Assembly (NCBI RefSeq): GCF_003865035.1
Contig: NZ_BHVZ01000001.1
Span: forward strand, 434,001-498,000
DNA length: 64,000 nt
Origin: Anaerotignum faecicola
GTDB taxonomy: Bacteria; Bacillota; Clostridia; Lachnospirales; Anaerotignaceae
Direction of reading: 5' to 3'
The notes under the pieces were generated by a model that saw only the letters and a list, made by a program, of their open reading frames with translations, was not told the origin of the DNA and searched no databases. The position numbers and the translations under genes are program-made. Shown here piece by piece: positions 1-9,665 of this stretch (position 1 is its first letter; the number at the start of each line of letters is the position of its first letter).

Positions 1-2736
1 GGTATCGGTTTCAAACGCCGCCCATGTGCCGAAGCTCCCCTTCTTTTCGGGAATATCCGGCAGCTTGATGCGGCTCGTTTCCATGCCGTAAGGCACCTCC
101 TCGGTTTCCACTGTTTTGCCGTCCGCAATAAAGCTTACGGTAAAGCTGATAAAGCGCTTGGGAATTCCGCTGATTTCCTTCATAGCCTCATAGGAAATCG
201 GCTCCGCCTTTCCTGCATAGCTGATGCCGTCCACTGCACCTAAATCCTGCTCTGCGTAATAATTACCGCGCAGGCTGTCGGTATCCTCCGCACCGCCCAG
301 CACAACGCCTAGCTTTTCGTCCCCGTCTACAGTCGCAATGACACAGGAATCATATACATTTTCGCCCTTGCCGGCAATACCACCGACATATTGTCCGCCG
401 CTCATGCTGCCCTTGGCATAGCTGCTGCGAATCGTGCCCTCGCTGAAGCCTGCAATGCCGCCGACATAATTGCCTGTTGTGCTTTCCGCCTCTGCGTAGT
501 TTTCACAACGATATACCGTACCGCTTTCCGCATAGCCGACCACGCCGCCGACGCAGTCCTTCTTACCTGTAATCTTGCCGTCATTGATGCAGTCCTGCAA
601 AATCACCTTCATGCGATAGGTAAAGCTCAATGTTTTTGGATGTGCAATATCATCCTCCGGGTCAATCGCAAGGTCAATCGACATCGCACCCGCAATACCA
701 CCTGCGTTGCGGTCGCCCTCAACCTCGCCGTAGTTATGGCTGCTCGCAATCTTTCCCTGCTTCGTGCGGTTGATTTCCTCATCGGAAACATCAATAAAGA
801 TATCATCCAAATCCTTATCCGCGCCATCCCGCAAATCATCTATTTCGTCAAACAGCAGATTCATAATCTTCTGGAACTGATCGCTTATGCTGCGGATATC
901 CGCCGTCAGGGTCTGTCTGCCGCTTTTCAGAGACTCACGCAGCCCCTTCAAATCATCCGAGATATCTCCCATGGAATCAAACAGCGCATCGCTCGATTCC
1001 TGAAAATCATCCCCCAGCTTCACAAAGGTTGCCGGATCTTCATTCGCCAGATCCGAAATAATATCACTCATATCACGCATGGAATCCGCAATGTTTTCCG
1101 TTGTATCAGCAATATCATCCAAGGCATCCTGCGCGTTGGTAATGGTTCTTTTCAGTCTTCTCTGCACAATATCCGCCGCATCCTTCACATCATCCGGCAA
1201 ATCCGCCAGAAGCCCTGCAAGCTTCTTCTGCTCCTCCAGAAGCTGCTGCTGCAATCCCATCATCTGCTGCAGGGTTGCCGTAATCTGCTGCATGATTTCC
1301 CGTACCTTTTCCTGATCGCCTGCGGCAATGGCATCCCTGAGCGCCTTCTGCTCCTGCAAAAGCGTCTGTACCGCCTGCGCAAGCTGCCGTTGTGTCCGCT
1401 GCATCTTCTCTACCTGCGCTTCCACATCCTCCAGACCGTCAATCTCAGGCAAATCCTTTTTCAGCGGAGAAAAAGCATCGCCTAAATCCTGCATATTCTT
1501 GCCTAAGTCCTCGATTCCATCCGACAGACCATTCATCGGGTCCTCCAGCTTTCGCATGGTATCGGAAAGCAGTGCCGTCCATGTATTGATTTCGTCAATA
1601 TTATCATCCGCAAAATCCTGCAGCTGATTCTTGACCTCTCTTGCGCGGTCGCTCGCCGTTTCGGAATGGTCGGACATCCCGTTCAGGTAAACCTCAACAT
1701 CGTCCCCCAGACCATTGGTATCATCCAGAAGCTGATTTGCCATATCATGCAGAATATCCAGATTATCGCGTACCTCGTCCAATCTGTCCGCCGAGGTATT
1801 CAGCCAGAGATACGGCTCTGCCTGCCCGACAATCCCGCCGATATCCTTTCTTCCGTGTACCGCTGCGTTGTTGTCGCAGCCCAGAAGATAGCCGGACTGT
1901 CTGCCTGCCACACCGCCGATATTATAACCGACATGCGGATAGCCAACCTCGCCATAGTTGTCGCAGCCCTGCACCACGCCATCGCTGAAACCGACCACGC
2001 CGCCAATATCCGTATAGGTCAGATTGCTGCGCTCGGTGTTCTCCTTTGAAATTCTGTATTTTTCCAGAATTGCCGCCGCATCTGTATCAATGTCGGAAAG
2101 CTCCTGCTTTTTTTCCTCGTATTCGGTATTGACATCCGCCTCATTTCTGCATTCCGCCAGAAAACCGTTGTTTTCGCCTGCAATGCCGCCGACAGACAGC
2201 TCACCGTGAATTTCGCCCGATGCACTGCATTCGCGCACCTCGCCTTTATTTTTGCCGACAACACCGCCGACCGTATCCTTGCCTTCCACTGTACCGTCAA
2301 AGCTGCATCCCGTAATCGTGCCGTTGTTTTCACCGACAATACCGCCGATGCTGCTTCTGCTGCCGCCGGGGGTTACGTTCCCCTCGACCTTTAGGTTTTT
2401 CACAACGCCACCCTCCGCAACATAGCGGAATAAGCCAAGCTGAGAGCCATCCTGCTCCAGATTCAGCCCCGAAATCGTATGCCCGTTGCCTTCAAAGGTG
2501 CCCCCGAAAATCGGGATGGGTGAAAAATTCACGCGTCCCAAATCAATATCCGCCGTCAGCACAACGGTTTTCCCTGCCGACCAGCTGTCCAAGGTACAAT
2601 TTTTCGCAAAGCGGAGAAAGTCCTTTCTCGTAGAAATCGTCACCGTATTCGCCGCATAGATATCCACGGGAGCGCTGCCGCAAAAGAGCACCGCAGCCGC
2701 CAGAACGGCAATTCCTTTTTTCAGTCCCTTATGCAC
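1..2736 (-). CDS. Exported GLUG-repeat / coiled-coil surface protein (partial, C-terminus beyond the window)
   Basis: The reading frame is open from a GTG at 2736 to the left edge, at least 912 codons. Residues 1-29 form a signal peptide (basic start, hydrophobic core, cleavage near YAA-N). Residues about 75-305 contain GLUG-type repeats of the form GGIVGxNxGxIxxC, as in many Gram-positive surface adhesins. Residues about 312-650 are a long acidic, Gln-rich coiled coil (DGxxDLxxxMxD spacing) reminiscent of YhgE/Pip-type extracellular domains. A second GLUG block follows at about 660-850. GGAGG lies 9 bases before the GTG, and the gene overlaps the end of the upstream MMPL gene by 8 bases, so translation is probably coupled. 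Function is unknown; a cell-surface or export-accessory role for the neighbouring MMPL protein is inference. Confidence 0.85.
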   Translation of the reverse strand, partial: MHKGLKKGIAVLAAAVLFCGSAPVDIYAANTVTISTRKDFLRFAKNCTLDSWSAGKTVVLTADIDLGRVNFSPIPIFGGTFEGNGHTISGLNLEQDGSQLGLFRYVAEGGVVKNLKVEGNVTPGGSRSSIGGIVGENNGTITGCSFDGTVEGKDTVGGVVGKNKGEVRECSASGEIHGELSVGGIAGENNGFLAECRNEADVNTEYEEKKQELSDIDTDAAAILEKYRISKENTERSNLTYTDIGGVVGFSDGVVQGCDNYGEVGYPHVGYNIGGVAGRQSGYLLGCDNNAAVHGRKDIGGIVGQAEPYLWLNTSADRLDEVRDNLDILHDMANQLLDDTNGLGDDVEVYLNGMSDHSETASDRAREVKNQLQDFADDNIDEINTWTALLSDTMRKLEDPMNGLSDGIEDLGKNMQDLGDAFSPLKKDLPEIDGLEDVEAQVEKMQRTQRQLAQAVQTLLQEQKALRDAIAAGDQEKVREIMQQITATLQQMMGLQQQLLEEQKKLAGLLADLPDDVKDAADIVQRRLKRTITNAQDALDDIADTTENIADSMRDMSDIISDLANEDPATFVKLGDDFQESSDALFDSMGDISDDLKGLRESLKSGRQTLTADIRSISDQFQKIMNLLFDEIDDLRDGADKDLDDIFIDVSDEEINRTKQGKIASSHNYGEVEGDRNAGGIAGAMSIDLAIDPEDDIAHPKTLSFTYRMKVILQDCINDGKITGKKDCVGGVVGYAESGTVYRCENYAEAESTTGNYVGGIAGFSEGTIRSSYAKGSMSGGQYVGGIAGKGENVYDSCVIATVDGDEKLGVVLGGAEDTDSLRGNYYAEQDLGAVDGISYAGKAEPISYEAMKEISGIPKRFISFTVSFIADGKTVETEEVPYGMETSRIKLPDIPEKKGSFGTWAAFETDT

Positions 2737-5098
2737 CTTCCACCGCCTCCTTTCCGATTGGCACGTTTTCTTTCTTCTCCTCATTTTCCTCCTCATTCGC
2801 CTTCTTTTCCTTCCTCTCCGGCTTCTTGAAGGAGGTCTTATCAATGATGAAATCACCCAACAGCAAAAGCTGCGGCAAAATTCCCATAACCAGCAGAATA
2901 GAAAGCAGTGTCCCTCTGCCTAAGCAGATACCGATACCGGAAATCGCACCATCCGAAGAAAGGAACCCGATTGCCGTGCCTGCCGCCGCAAGGATACTCC
3001 CTGAGGTGAAAATCGTCGGGAACGCCAGATTCAGCGACTGCTTCATTGCTTCAATCTTCGGCATCTTCTGACGCAGCTCCATATAACGGTTTGTGATAAC
3101 AATCGCATAGTCAATATTCGCACCCATCTGAATTGAGCTAACAACCAGATAGCTCATGAAGAAAATAGGCGTGCCGCGCAGAGTCGGGTAGGTAAAGTTC
3201 ATCCATACACTGCCCTGGATAACCAGAATCAGAATAAACGGAACCCCCGCCGACTGGAACGTCAGGAGCAGAACAATCATAACAAACACAATAGAAAGGA
3301 TGCTGATTAGGGTATTATCCTCCCCAAAGGTTGCGGAAAGATCAAAGTTGCTTGTCGCATTGCCGACCAGAAGCACATCATCCCCATAATAATTCTGCGC
3401 CGTTTGTCTTGCCTTGTCCAGAAAAGCAAAGGTTTCCTCGCTCTCCTGCGATACATTCAGATCCATAACCAGACGGCTGTATTTTCCGCTGTTCAGCTGA
3501 TCCTTCCCGTCTGTCAGCTCATCATACAGGTCATCTAAATCCTTCTGCTGCTCCGCATCCAGAGAAACTGCGCCGTCCTGTATCTCATCATAAATAAATT
3601 CAAACATATCAATCAGAGGTACCCCGTAATGGTCGATACCACCCACGATATGCCCGTATTCCTCCTGATCCACCGCATACGCCGTATACAGCAAATCCAC
3701 CAGCTCAATATCAATATCGGCAAATTCCGCCAGCTCTCTGGGTGTCATCTTATCCCCCAGACGCAGGGTTTCGCCGTCCTTTTCCTCCGCCTCTGTGGTC
3801 GCCAGGCTCGTAACCGTATCCACCTCCGGCATTGCCTCCAGTTCCTCCGCCAGCTGCTGCTCCTTCTCATAATCCCCACTGGGAATCAGCAGTGCAAGGA
3901 TATTCGATGCCGTAAAAGTATCCTTGATTTTTTCCTCCGCAATCTGCGAATCATTCTTCGTATAGGTCGTCAGATGCTCATAGCTGTATACATAAGGGCA
4001 GTTCTGCGAAATCAGAAAGGACGCAATCAGGCAAACTACAAAAATAATCGGTGTTACATGGCGCAGGCGAATGACAACATTCGTAAAGCCTGTAATATTC
4101 GGCACAAAATTTCTGTGATGTGTGCTGTCGATTTTGCTGCTGAAGGAATACAAAAGACCCGGCATCAGCGTGAATACAGACAGAATACTCAGAATAATCG
4201 CCTTAATCAGCACCATACTCATATCCAGACCAATCTGGAAGTGCATAAATGCCATCGCAGCCAAGCCGGAAAGCGTTGTCAAGCAGCTGCCGGAAATTTC
4301 GGGAATTGCCTTGCAAAGCGCCGCAACAACGGCATCCATCGGCTCGCTACTCTCTCTTTCTTCCATATATCTGTGGCATAGGATAATCGCATAGTCTATC
4401 GCCAGCGCAAGCTGCAATACAATCGCAATGGAGTCCGAAACGAAGGAGATTTCCCCGAACATAAAGTTGCTCCCCTTATTCAGAATCGCCGCTGCGCCAA
4501 AGGTCATAATCATAACGGGTACTTCCATATAGGTACGGGAGGTAAACAGCAGTACCGCCAGAATAATGCCGCAGGTCAGCACCATAACAACATTGATTTC
4601 CTTCGCGATGGTTTCCGCCTTGGTGTTGCCCAGCTCCGCAGAAATATACGCATCATAGTCCTGCATTTCCGTTTCGATTTTATGTAAGGACTCCTCACAA
4701 AGCGGATCGTCGTTCTCTCCGTCAAAGGTAACGGAAAAGAGCGCCGCCCCATCCACATAATGCTTGGTTGTATCATCAAAGGTGATGGATTTCACCCCTT
4801 CGATATCCTCCAGAGTATCACAAAGCACCTCCGCATCGGCATACGAAATGTTATCCACCATAACCTCCGCCGTTGCATAGGTAATAAATTCCTCATCCAT
4901 CCGCTTGAGGCCGCGGCTCGTTTCCGTATCATCCGCCAGATAGTCCGTCAGCGTGTTGTCTACCGAAACCCATCCTGCGGAGAAGCAACAAAAAATCGCC
5001 AGTAAAATATAAATCAAATAAATCGCCTTGCGTTTTTCTACAATAAAACGGGCGATACCTTCCAGTCTGTTTTTCTTCTTTCCATGCTCTTTCGTCAC
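2729..5098 (-). CDS. MMPL/RND-family transporter
   Basis: A 789-residue membrane protein with the two-fold RND/MMPL layout: a first membrane segment near residue 25, an extracytoplasmic domain, a five-helix bundle with an LALAIDYAIILCHRY segment, then a second large outer domain and bundle with the matching MGANIDYAIVITNRY segment. The paired IDYA motifs mark the proton-relay helices of the family. The C-terminus is a Lys/Glu-rich cytoplasmic tail. The GTG at 5098 is chosen because GGAGGG lies 6 bases upstream; an in-frame GTG at 5146 has no ribosome binding site. Family members export lipids, peptides or drugs; the substrate is unknown. It overlaps the following GLUG-protein gene by 8 bases. 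Confidence 0.88.
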   Translation of the reverse strand: MTKEHGKKKNRLEGIARFIVEKRKAIYLIYILLAIFCCFSAGWVSVDNTLTDYLADDTETSRGLKRMDEEFITYATAEVMVDNISYADAEVLCDTLEDIEGVKSITFDDTTKHYVDGAALFSVTFDGENDDPLCEESLHKIETEMQDYDAYISAELGNTKAETIAKEINVVMVLTCGIILAVLLFTSRTYMEVPVMIMTFGAAAILNKGSNFMFGEISFVSDSIAIVLQLALAIDYAIILCHRYMEERESSEPMDAVVAALCKAIPEISGSCLTTLSGLAAMAFMHFQIGLDMSMVLIKAIILSILSVFTLMPGLLYSFSSKIDSTHHRNFVPNITGFTNVVIRLRHVTPIIFVVCLIASFLISQNCPYVYSYEHLTTYTKNDSQIAEEKIKDTFTASNILALLIPSGDYEKEQQLAEELEAMPEVDTVTSLATTEAEEKDGETLRLGDKMTPRELAEFADIDIELVDLLYTAYAVDQEEYGHIVGGIDHYGVPLIDMFEFIYDEIQDGAVSLDAEQQKDLDDLYDELTDGKDQLNSGKYSRLVMDLNVSQESEETFAFLDKARQTAQNYYGDDVLLVGNATSNFDLSATFGEDNTLISILSIVFVMIVLLLTFQSAGVPFILILVIQGSVWMNFTYPTLRGTPIFFMSYLVVSSIQMGANIDYAIVITNRYMELRQKMPKIEAMKQSLNLAFPTIFTSGSILAAAGTAIGFLSSDGAISGIGICLGRGTLLSILLVMGILPQLLLLGDFIIDKTSFKKPERKEKKANEEENEEKKENVPIGKEAVEGA

Positions 5099-5165
5099 AT
5101 ATATCCCTCCGAAGTCATTGAAATCTTTGAGAAAGTGTCTCTGCACCTGTATACTTTACATAAGT

Positions 5166-5194
5166 AATTTAACTTATTTTTGTTTTCCCGTCAA
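5166..5194 (-). promoter_or_regulatory. Promoter of the MMPL/GLUG operon with palindromic -10 region
   Basis: On the minus strand TTGACG (5194-5189) and TAAATT (5171-5166) are 17 bases apart. The -10 element lies within a near-palindrome, TAAGTAATTTAACTTA (5161-5176), which could bind a repressor. Computational call only. Confidence 0.45.
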
Positions 5195-5269
5195 TATTTT
5201 TGATAGGATTTGTCGGCTTTGAACGCTTTTATAACAGAATTTTAATCCCTTTCGGAAAAAATGCCAAGT

Positions 5270-5302
5270 AAAAAATCCCCAAAACACAAGGTTTTGAGGA
5301 TT
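5270..5302 (-). terminator. Rho-independent terminator after rpsI
   Basis: On the minus strand a 12-base stem (5302-5291 with 5285-5274, one G-T pair) with a short loop is followed by a T run. It closes the rplM-rpsI operon, 28 bases beyond the rpsI stop. Confidence 0.8.
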
Positions 5303-5329
5303 TCTGTAAATGCTTTTTGAAACGCGTAA

Positions 5330-5722
5330 TTATCTCTTGGAGAACTGAGGTGCGCGTCTTGCTGCTTTCAGACCCGGTTTCTTTCTTTCTTTCATACGAG
5401 GGTCTCTTGTCAGGAAGCCTGCTTTTTTCAGAGAAGGTCTGTAGTCACCATCTGCCTGAAGCAGTGCTCTGGAGATACCGTGTCTGATTGCGCCTGCCTG
5501 ACCTGTAAAGCCACCGCCGCAAACGTTAACGATAACGTCAAATTTTGCTGCTGTTTCTGTCAGTTCCAGAGGCTGACGAACGATCAGTTTCAGTGTTTCC
5601 AGACCGAAATATTCGTCGATGTCTCTTTTATTGATTGTAATTTTACCGTTGCCGGGTACCAGGTATACTCTAGCTACGGAAGATTTTCTTCTGCCTGTGC
5701 CGTAATATCTAGCTGCTGCCAT
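5330..5722 (-). CDS. rpsI: 30S ribosomal protein S9
   Basis: 130 residues with the S9 family hallmarks: N-terminal [16 protein letters not shown], the [19 protein letters not shown] core, and the basic C-terminal tail ending SKR that reaches the P-site tRNA anticodon in ribosome structures. It starts at an ATG behind AAGGAGG, 18 bases after rplM, the usual bacterial pairing of L13 and S9. The length is normal for the family. Confidence 0.98.
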   Translation of the reverse strand: MAAARYYGTGRRKSSVARVYLVPGNGKITINKRDIDEYFGLETLKLIVRQPLELTETAAKFDVIVNVCGGGFTGQAGAIRHGISRALLQADGDYRPSLKKAGFLTRDPRMKERKKPGLKAARRAPQFSKR

Positions 5723-5740
5723 TATGCTTTCCTCCTTCGA

Positions 5741-6178
5741 TTAGAATTTGAATTCCAGTGTTTCGGGTTTCTGTGCTGCGTGAGGGTGTTCTGCGCCTGC
5801 GTAAACATGCAGCTTGCCGAACATCTTTCTGCCCAGAGCATTCTTAGGAAGCATACCTTTTACAGCGTGCTCGATAACTCTTTCGGGGTGTGTTTCCAGC
5901 ATTTTGTCCAGTCTTGTTTCTTTCAGACCGCCTGTCCAACCGGAGTGGTGACGATACATTTTCTGTTCCAGCTTTTTGCCTGTAACAGCAACTTTTTCTG
6001 CATTCACAATAATAACATAGTCGCCCATGTCAGCATTGGGTGCATACTGAGGTTTGTTTTTCCCTCTCAGAATAGATGCAACTTCGGAAGCCAGACGGCC
6101 CAGTGTTACGCCTTCAGCGTCAATCACGTACCACTTTTTTACGATGTCCGCTTCTTTAGCGATGTAAGTAGTTCTCAT
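5741..6178 (-). CDS. rplM: 50S ribosomal protein L13
   Basis: 145 residues, full length for L13. Visible family features are [19 protein letters not shown] near the start, the [15 protein letters not shown] segment and the [10 protein letters not shown] motif. L13 is an early-assembly protein of the large subunit. First gene of a two-gene operon with rpsI, behind a consensus promoter and a leader of about 165 bases. Confidence 0.98.
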   Translation of the reverse strand: MRTTYIAKEADIVKKWYVIDAEGVTLGRLASEVASILRGKNKPQYAPNADMGDYVIIVNAEKVAVTGKKLEQKMYRHHSGWTGGLKETRLDKMLETHPERVIEHAVKGMLPKNALGRKMFGKLHVYAGAEHPHAAQKPETLEFKF

Positions 6179-6345
6179 GGTTTTTACCTCCTGTCATATT
6201 ATTTTGTTTGACCCGTTGACTTCGCCGCAACGCAGGAACGAATACGGTCGATCTCCATTATGCGCAAAACACATAACTTATTGGGTCCCACCTTGAGAAA
6301 CATATATTTAAAGCTGATTTCAGCCTTAAAATCATATTAACAGCC
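6179..6345 (-). promoter_or_regulatory. rplM 5' leader, possible L13-type autoregulatory RNA
   Basis: About 165 bases separate the predicted transcription start from the rplM start codon. The leader contains a small hairpin (AAGGCTGAAATCAGCTTT on the minus strand, around 6310-6330) and GC-rich complementary tracts around 6220-6260. Ribosomal protein operons are often controlled by the encoded protein binding such leaders. I could not confirm a match to the known L13 leader family by eye. Confidence 0.35.
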
Positions 6346-6350
6346 CTTAT

Positions 6351-6379
6351 ATTATAATCTTGTATACAGACCGTGTCAA
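6351..6379 (-). promoter_or_regulatory. Consensus sigma-A promoter of rplM-rpsI
   Basis: TTGACA (6379-6374) and TATAAT (6356-6351) are both perfect matches to consensus with an ideal 17-base spacer. Confidence 0.85.
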
Positions 6380-6397
6380 GATATTTTTGTTAAATTA

Positions 6398-7174
6398 TCA
6401 ATTTTTCGCTGCTTCGTACAGGTCTTTTTCGTCATAGAAAATCTCCAGAAGGGTTAAGCCCTGCGGCTCCGCGGTCTGCCCTGCGGCGCGGCGGTCCTTC
6501 CCTGCGATGATTGCGGCAACCGCCTTTGGCTCCAGCCTTCCCATGCCGACCGCAAGCAGCGTCCCTGCCAGAATCCGCACCATATTGTAAAGGAAGCCGT
6601 CCCCCGTCACCAGAATCCGCACACTCTCTCCCTGCTTTTCCACATGACAGTCAAAAATCGTCCGCACTGTGGTCGAAACCTGCGCGCCTGCCGCACAGAA
6701 TGCCGCAAAATCATGCGTTCCGAGAAATGCCTTTGCCCCCTCGTTCATCCGTTCCACATCCAACGGCTTCTGCACATAGGCGGAATAGAGCCGTTCCTTC
6801 GGATTCTTCGCAGGCGCATTCCAGAAACGATATTCGTACGTTTTTTTCACACAGTCAAACCGTGGGTGAAATGTCTCTGCAACTTCCTCCGCCTTTGTCA
6901 CCACAATATCCGCAGGCAAAAAGGAGCGAATCGCCAGAGGGATTTTCTCCGCCGGGATACTTGTTTCCACGTCAATCACCGCACGCTGCCCCAAGGCATG
7001 CACGCCTGCGTCCGTTCTGCTTGCGCCGACGCACTCCAACGCAGGATTGCGGAACAGCAGCCGCAAAGCCTTCGTCAGTTCGCCTTCCACAGTGATCACC
7101 GCTTCATCCTTCTGCTTCTGCCAGCCGGAATAATTCGTTCCATCGTATGCGATTGTCAGTAAAATCCGTTTCAT
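6398..7174 (-). CDS. truA: tRNA pseudouridine(38-40) synthase TruA (copy 1)
   Basis: 258 residues. Isomerises uridines 38-40 of the tRNA anticodon arm. The catalytic Asp is D55 within SRTDAGVHALGQ, and the N-terminal LLTIAYDGTNYSGWQ and later GDGFLYNMVRILAGTL motifs are typical. The ATG at 7174, behind GGAG, gives the conserved MKRILLTIAYDG start; an upstream in-frame start at 7216 would overlap the previous gene. Its place beside ecfA1A2T and rplM-rpsI is the classic Firmicute order. A second truA lies at 61510-62274. Confidence 0.95.
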   Translation of the reverse strand: MKRILLTIAYDGTNYSGWQKQKDEAVITVEGELTKALRLLFRNPALECVGASRTDAGVHALGQRAVIDVETSIPAEKIPLAIRSFLPADIVVTKAEEVAETFHPRFDCVKKTYEYRFWNAPAKNPKERLYSAYVQKPLDVERMNEGAKAFLGTHDFAAFCAAGAQVSTTVRTIFDCHVEKQGESVRILVTGDGFLYNMVRILAGTLLAVGMGRLEPKAVAAIIAGKDRRAAGQTAEPQGLTLLEIFYDEKDLYEAAKN

Positions 7175-7191
7175 CAATCCTATTCTCCTTT

Positions 7192-7914
7192 TTATGCCCA
7201 AGGCGCAAAGCTCCACAGCACCGCAAGCAGAATCGCCGGCAGCAGATTCGCTACCTTCACCTTTTTGCCCCAGACCAGATTTACTCCGACACAGAACAGC
7301 AGCACTGAGCCGACAAAAGAAAGATTTGACAATGCCGCCTCTGTCATAAAGGGCTCAATCAGCCTTGCCAGAAGCGTTACCAGTCCCTGAAAAATTCCAA
7401 CAGGAATCGCAGAAAGGATGCACCCCTTTCCCATCGAAGCCGTCATGATAAATACAATAATCAAATCCAGGATTGCCTTTGCCGCCAGAATACTGTAATC
7501 GCCGTAAATCCCGTCCTGAATCGCCCCGACCACTGCCATTGCGCCGATGCAGACCGTCAACGATGTCGTTACAAAGGCATCCACAAAGGCATTATCCCCG
7601 TTGCTGCCGGTTTTCTTTTTCAGCCAGACACCGAACTGCTCCATCTTTTTCTCAATATTCATCCATTCGCCTGCCAAAGCGCCAACAGCCATGGTAATAA
7701 TCAGCATCATAGAACCGCCGCTGGCAAGCCCTCCATCCGTAATCGAAAGCATCTGCTCCATTGTGCCGCCAATGCCAAGCATCAGCACACAAATCCCAAC
7801 AGCAATCATAAGGATATCCTGATAGCGCACCTTCACGTTTCGTCCCAGAAACAGCCCCAGCAGGCCTCCAATGATAATCGCGCCAACATTGATAAGTGTT
7901 CCCAAACCAATCAT
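7192..7914 (-). CDS. DUF554 family membrane protein
   Basis: 240 residues with about seven hydrophobic segments, starting MIGLGTLINVGAIIIGGLLG and containing the glycine-rich GRNVKVRYQD loop and the C-terminal VGVNLVWGKKVKVANLLPA stretch typical of the DUF554 (YdfK-like) family. It is thought to be an inner-membrane transporter-like protein of unknown substrate. The ATG at 7914 is chosen: the longer frame up to 7965 would begin inside the upstream terminator. The gene sits between ecfT and truA, which are usually adjacent, so it looks inserted into that conserved order. Confidence 0.85.
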   Translation of the reverse strand: MIGLGTLINVGAIIIGGLLGLFLGRNVKVRYQDILMIAVGICVLMLGIGGTMEQMLSITDGGLASGGSMMLIITMAVGALAGEWMNIEKKMEQFGVWLKKKTGSNGDNAFVDAFVTTSLTVCIGAMAVVGAIQDGIYGDYSILAAKAILDLIIVFIMTASMGKGCILSAIPVGIFQGLVTLLARLIEPFMTEAALSNLSFVGSVLLFCVGVNLVWGKKVKVANLLPAILLAVLWSFAPWA

Positions 7915-7943
7915 GCTTTCACCCTTCTCTTTTGTATTTTTTG

Positions 7944-7981
7944 AAAAAACACTCTTCGAGAACATTTCTCAAAGAGTGTTT
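7944..7981 (-). terminator. Terminator after the ecfA1A2T operon
   Basis: On the minus strand AAACACTCTT and AAGAGTGTTT pair across a 15-base loop and are followed directly by a T run. It separates ecfT from the DUF554 gene. Confidence 0.8.
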
Positions 7982-7986
7982 CTTCC

Positions 7987-8811
7987 TTAAATAATAAACG
8001 GCACTGCCTTTGCCACAAACCGCAGCCCGATAATCACAACTGTATAGACCGCAGCCATCACTGCCGCGCGGTAATCGCTGCTTTTCATTGTCATCACATT
8101 CATTCTCGTGCGGTGTTCATCCCCATGGTAGCATCTTGCTTCCATCGCCATTGCCAGCTCCTCCGCTCTGCGGAATGCAGAAATAAACAAAGGCACCAGA
8201 ATGGGAATCAAGGATTTCGCCTTCTGAATCAGATTGCCCGTATCAAAATCGGCACCTCTCGCCTGCTGTGCCTTCATAATCTTATCCGTTTCATCCAGCA
8301 GTGTCGGGATAAAGCGTAGCGCAATCGTCATCATCATTGCGATTTCATGCGCAGGCACACCGATTCTTTTGAAGGGCTTCAAAATATATTCGATGGCATC
8401 TGTCAGCTGAATGGGCGTTGTCGTCAATGTCAGCACAGAGGAACCGATAATCAGAAGCACCAGACGGACGCACATTTTCGCCGCCAGAAGTACCCCCTCC
8501 ATTGTCACCCGCAAAAAGCCCACGCGCAGCAGAACATGCTCCCCCTGCGTCATGAACAGATTGATGACCACCGTAAAAAGAATAATAACGATAATACTCT
8601 TCAAACCGCGTGTCATAAATTTAAACGGCACCTTCGATGCCCGAATTGTCAGCCCCATGCAGGCAATAACAAACACATACCCCACAAAGGTATTCACCAA
8701 AAACAAAGTTACAATAAAAACAAAGGTAATCATCAGCTTCAGCCTTGCGTCCATCTTATGAATGGCAGATTCCGCAGGATAATACTGACCGATTGTAATA
8801 TCTCTAATCAT
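7987..8811 (-). CDS. ecfT: Energy-coupling factor transporter transmembrane protein EcfT
   Basis: 274 residues with four to five membrane helices at the N-terminal half and one at the C-terminus. The two coupling-helix Ala-Arg-Gly-type signatures are seen as QQARGAD (about residue 184) and MEARCYHG (about residue 224); these transmit movement from the ATPases. EcfT is the shared scaffold that joins the EcfA1/A2 ATPases to interchangeable substrate-binding S components for vitamins and metals. No S component is encoded here, consistent with a group II (shared) ECF module. It starts with ATGA overlap on ecfA2. Confidence 0.96.
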   Translation of the reverse strand: MIRDITIGQYYPAESAIHKMDARLKLMITFVFIVTLFLVNTFVGYVFVIACMGLTIRASKVPFKFMTRGLKSIIVIILFTVVINLFMTQGEHVLLRVGFLRVTMEGVLLAAKMCVRLVLLIIGSSVLTLTTTPIQLTDAIEYILKPFKRIGVPAHEIAMMMTIALRFIPTLLDETDKIMKAQQARGADFDTGNLIQKAKSLIPILVPLFISAFRRAEELAMAMEARCYHGDEHRTRMNVMTMKSSDYRAAVMAAVYTVVIIGLRFVAKAVPFII

Positions 8812-9665
8812 GCTTTCACCTGCTTTACCAATTTTAACAAGGCATCCCTTGCTTCCTCAACCGTATAAATATCCGTCGGCACATCATAGCCTTTTTCCTT
8901 CAGCTTTGCAAAAACATAGCTAACCTGCGGTGCCGCCAGTCCCATCTGCTCCAGCTCCATGGGATGAGAAAAAATCTCTCTGGGCGTACCTGTCATAGCA
9001 ACCTTGCCCTTGTGCATCACGATAATACGGTCTACCAGTCTTGCCACATCTTCCATACTGTGACTCACCAGAATAACCGTAATTCCTCTTTCCTCATGCA
9101 GCTTGTGGATTGCCGCCAGAATTTCATCTCTGCCCTTGGGGTCAAGCCCCGCGGTAGGCTCATCCAGAATCAGCACCTCCGGATTCATTGCCAGCACGCC
9201 TGCGATTGCCACACGGCGCTTCTGCCCGCCGGAAAGCTCAAACGGAGATTTTTCGTAAAACGTCTCGTCAATTCCTACAATATTTAATGCCGCAACCACA
9301 TTTTCATGAATCTGCTCCGCAGACAGCCCCAGATTCGTCGGGCCGAATGCAACATCCTTATATACTGTCATTTCAAACAGCTGATATTCAGGATACTGGA
9401 ACGCCAGACCAATCCGTCTGCGCACCTCCTTCAGCTTTGCCTTATCCTTATGGATATTTTCGCCGTCCAGCAGAATTTCACCCGAAGAAGGAGAAATAAT
9501 GCCGTTCAGATGCTGAATCAGCGTGGATTTTCCTGAGCCGGTATGCCCGATTAAGCCGATAAATTCGCCCGTCTGAATCTCCAGTGTCACATCGTTCAAT
9601 GCCACTTTTTCAAAGGTGGTGCCTTCGTTGTAAACGTGTGTCAAATGATTTAATTGAATTGACAT
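8808..9665 (-). CDS. ecfA2: Energy-coupling factor transporter ATPase EcfA2
   Basis: 285 residues. Walker [10 protein letters not shown] at residues 40-48, Q-loop [10 protein letters not shown], signature LSGGQKRR, Walker B LILDEP and the switch His in VSHS are all present. The PEYQLFE form of the Q-loop region is typical of EcfA2, as against PDNQLVA in EcfA1. It overlaps ecfA1 by 16 bases and ecfT by 4, showing one tightly coupled operon. Confidence 0.96.
   Translation of the reverse strand: MSIQLNHLTHVYNEGTTFEKVALNDVTLEIQTGEFIGLIGHTGSGKSTLIQHLNGIISPSSGEILLDGENIHKDKAKLKEVRRRIGLAFQYPEYQLFEMTVYKDVAFGPTNLGLSAEQIHENVVAALNIVGIDETFYEKSPFELSGGQKRRVAIAGVLAMNPEVLILDEPTAGLDPKGRDEILAAIHKLHEERGITVILVSHSMEDVARLVDRIIVMHKGKVAMTGTPREIFSHPMELEQMGLAAPQVSYVFAKLKEKGYDVPTDIYTVEEARDALLKLVKQVKA

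Noticed and set aside
391..1485. 364-codon plus-strand open frame at the left edge
   Set aside because: Antisense to the continuous minus-strand GLUG/coiled-coil frame that has a signal peptide, a ribosome binding site and repeats; the plus frame is a shadow.
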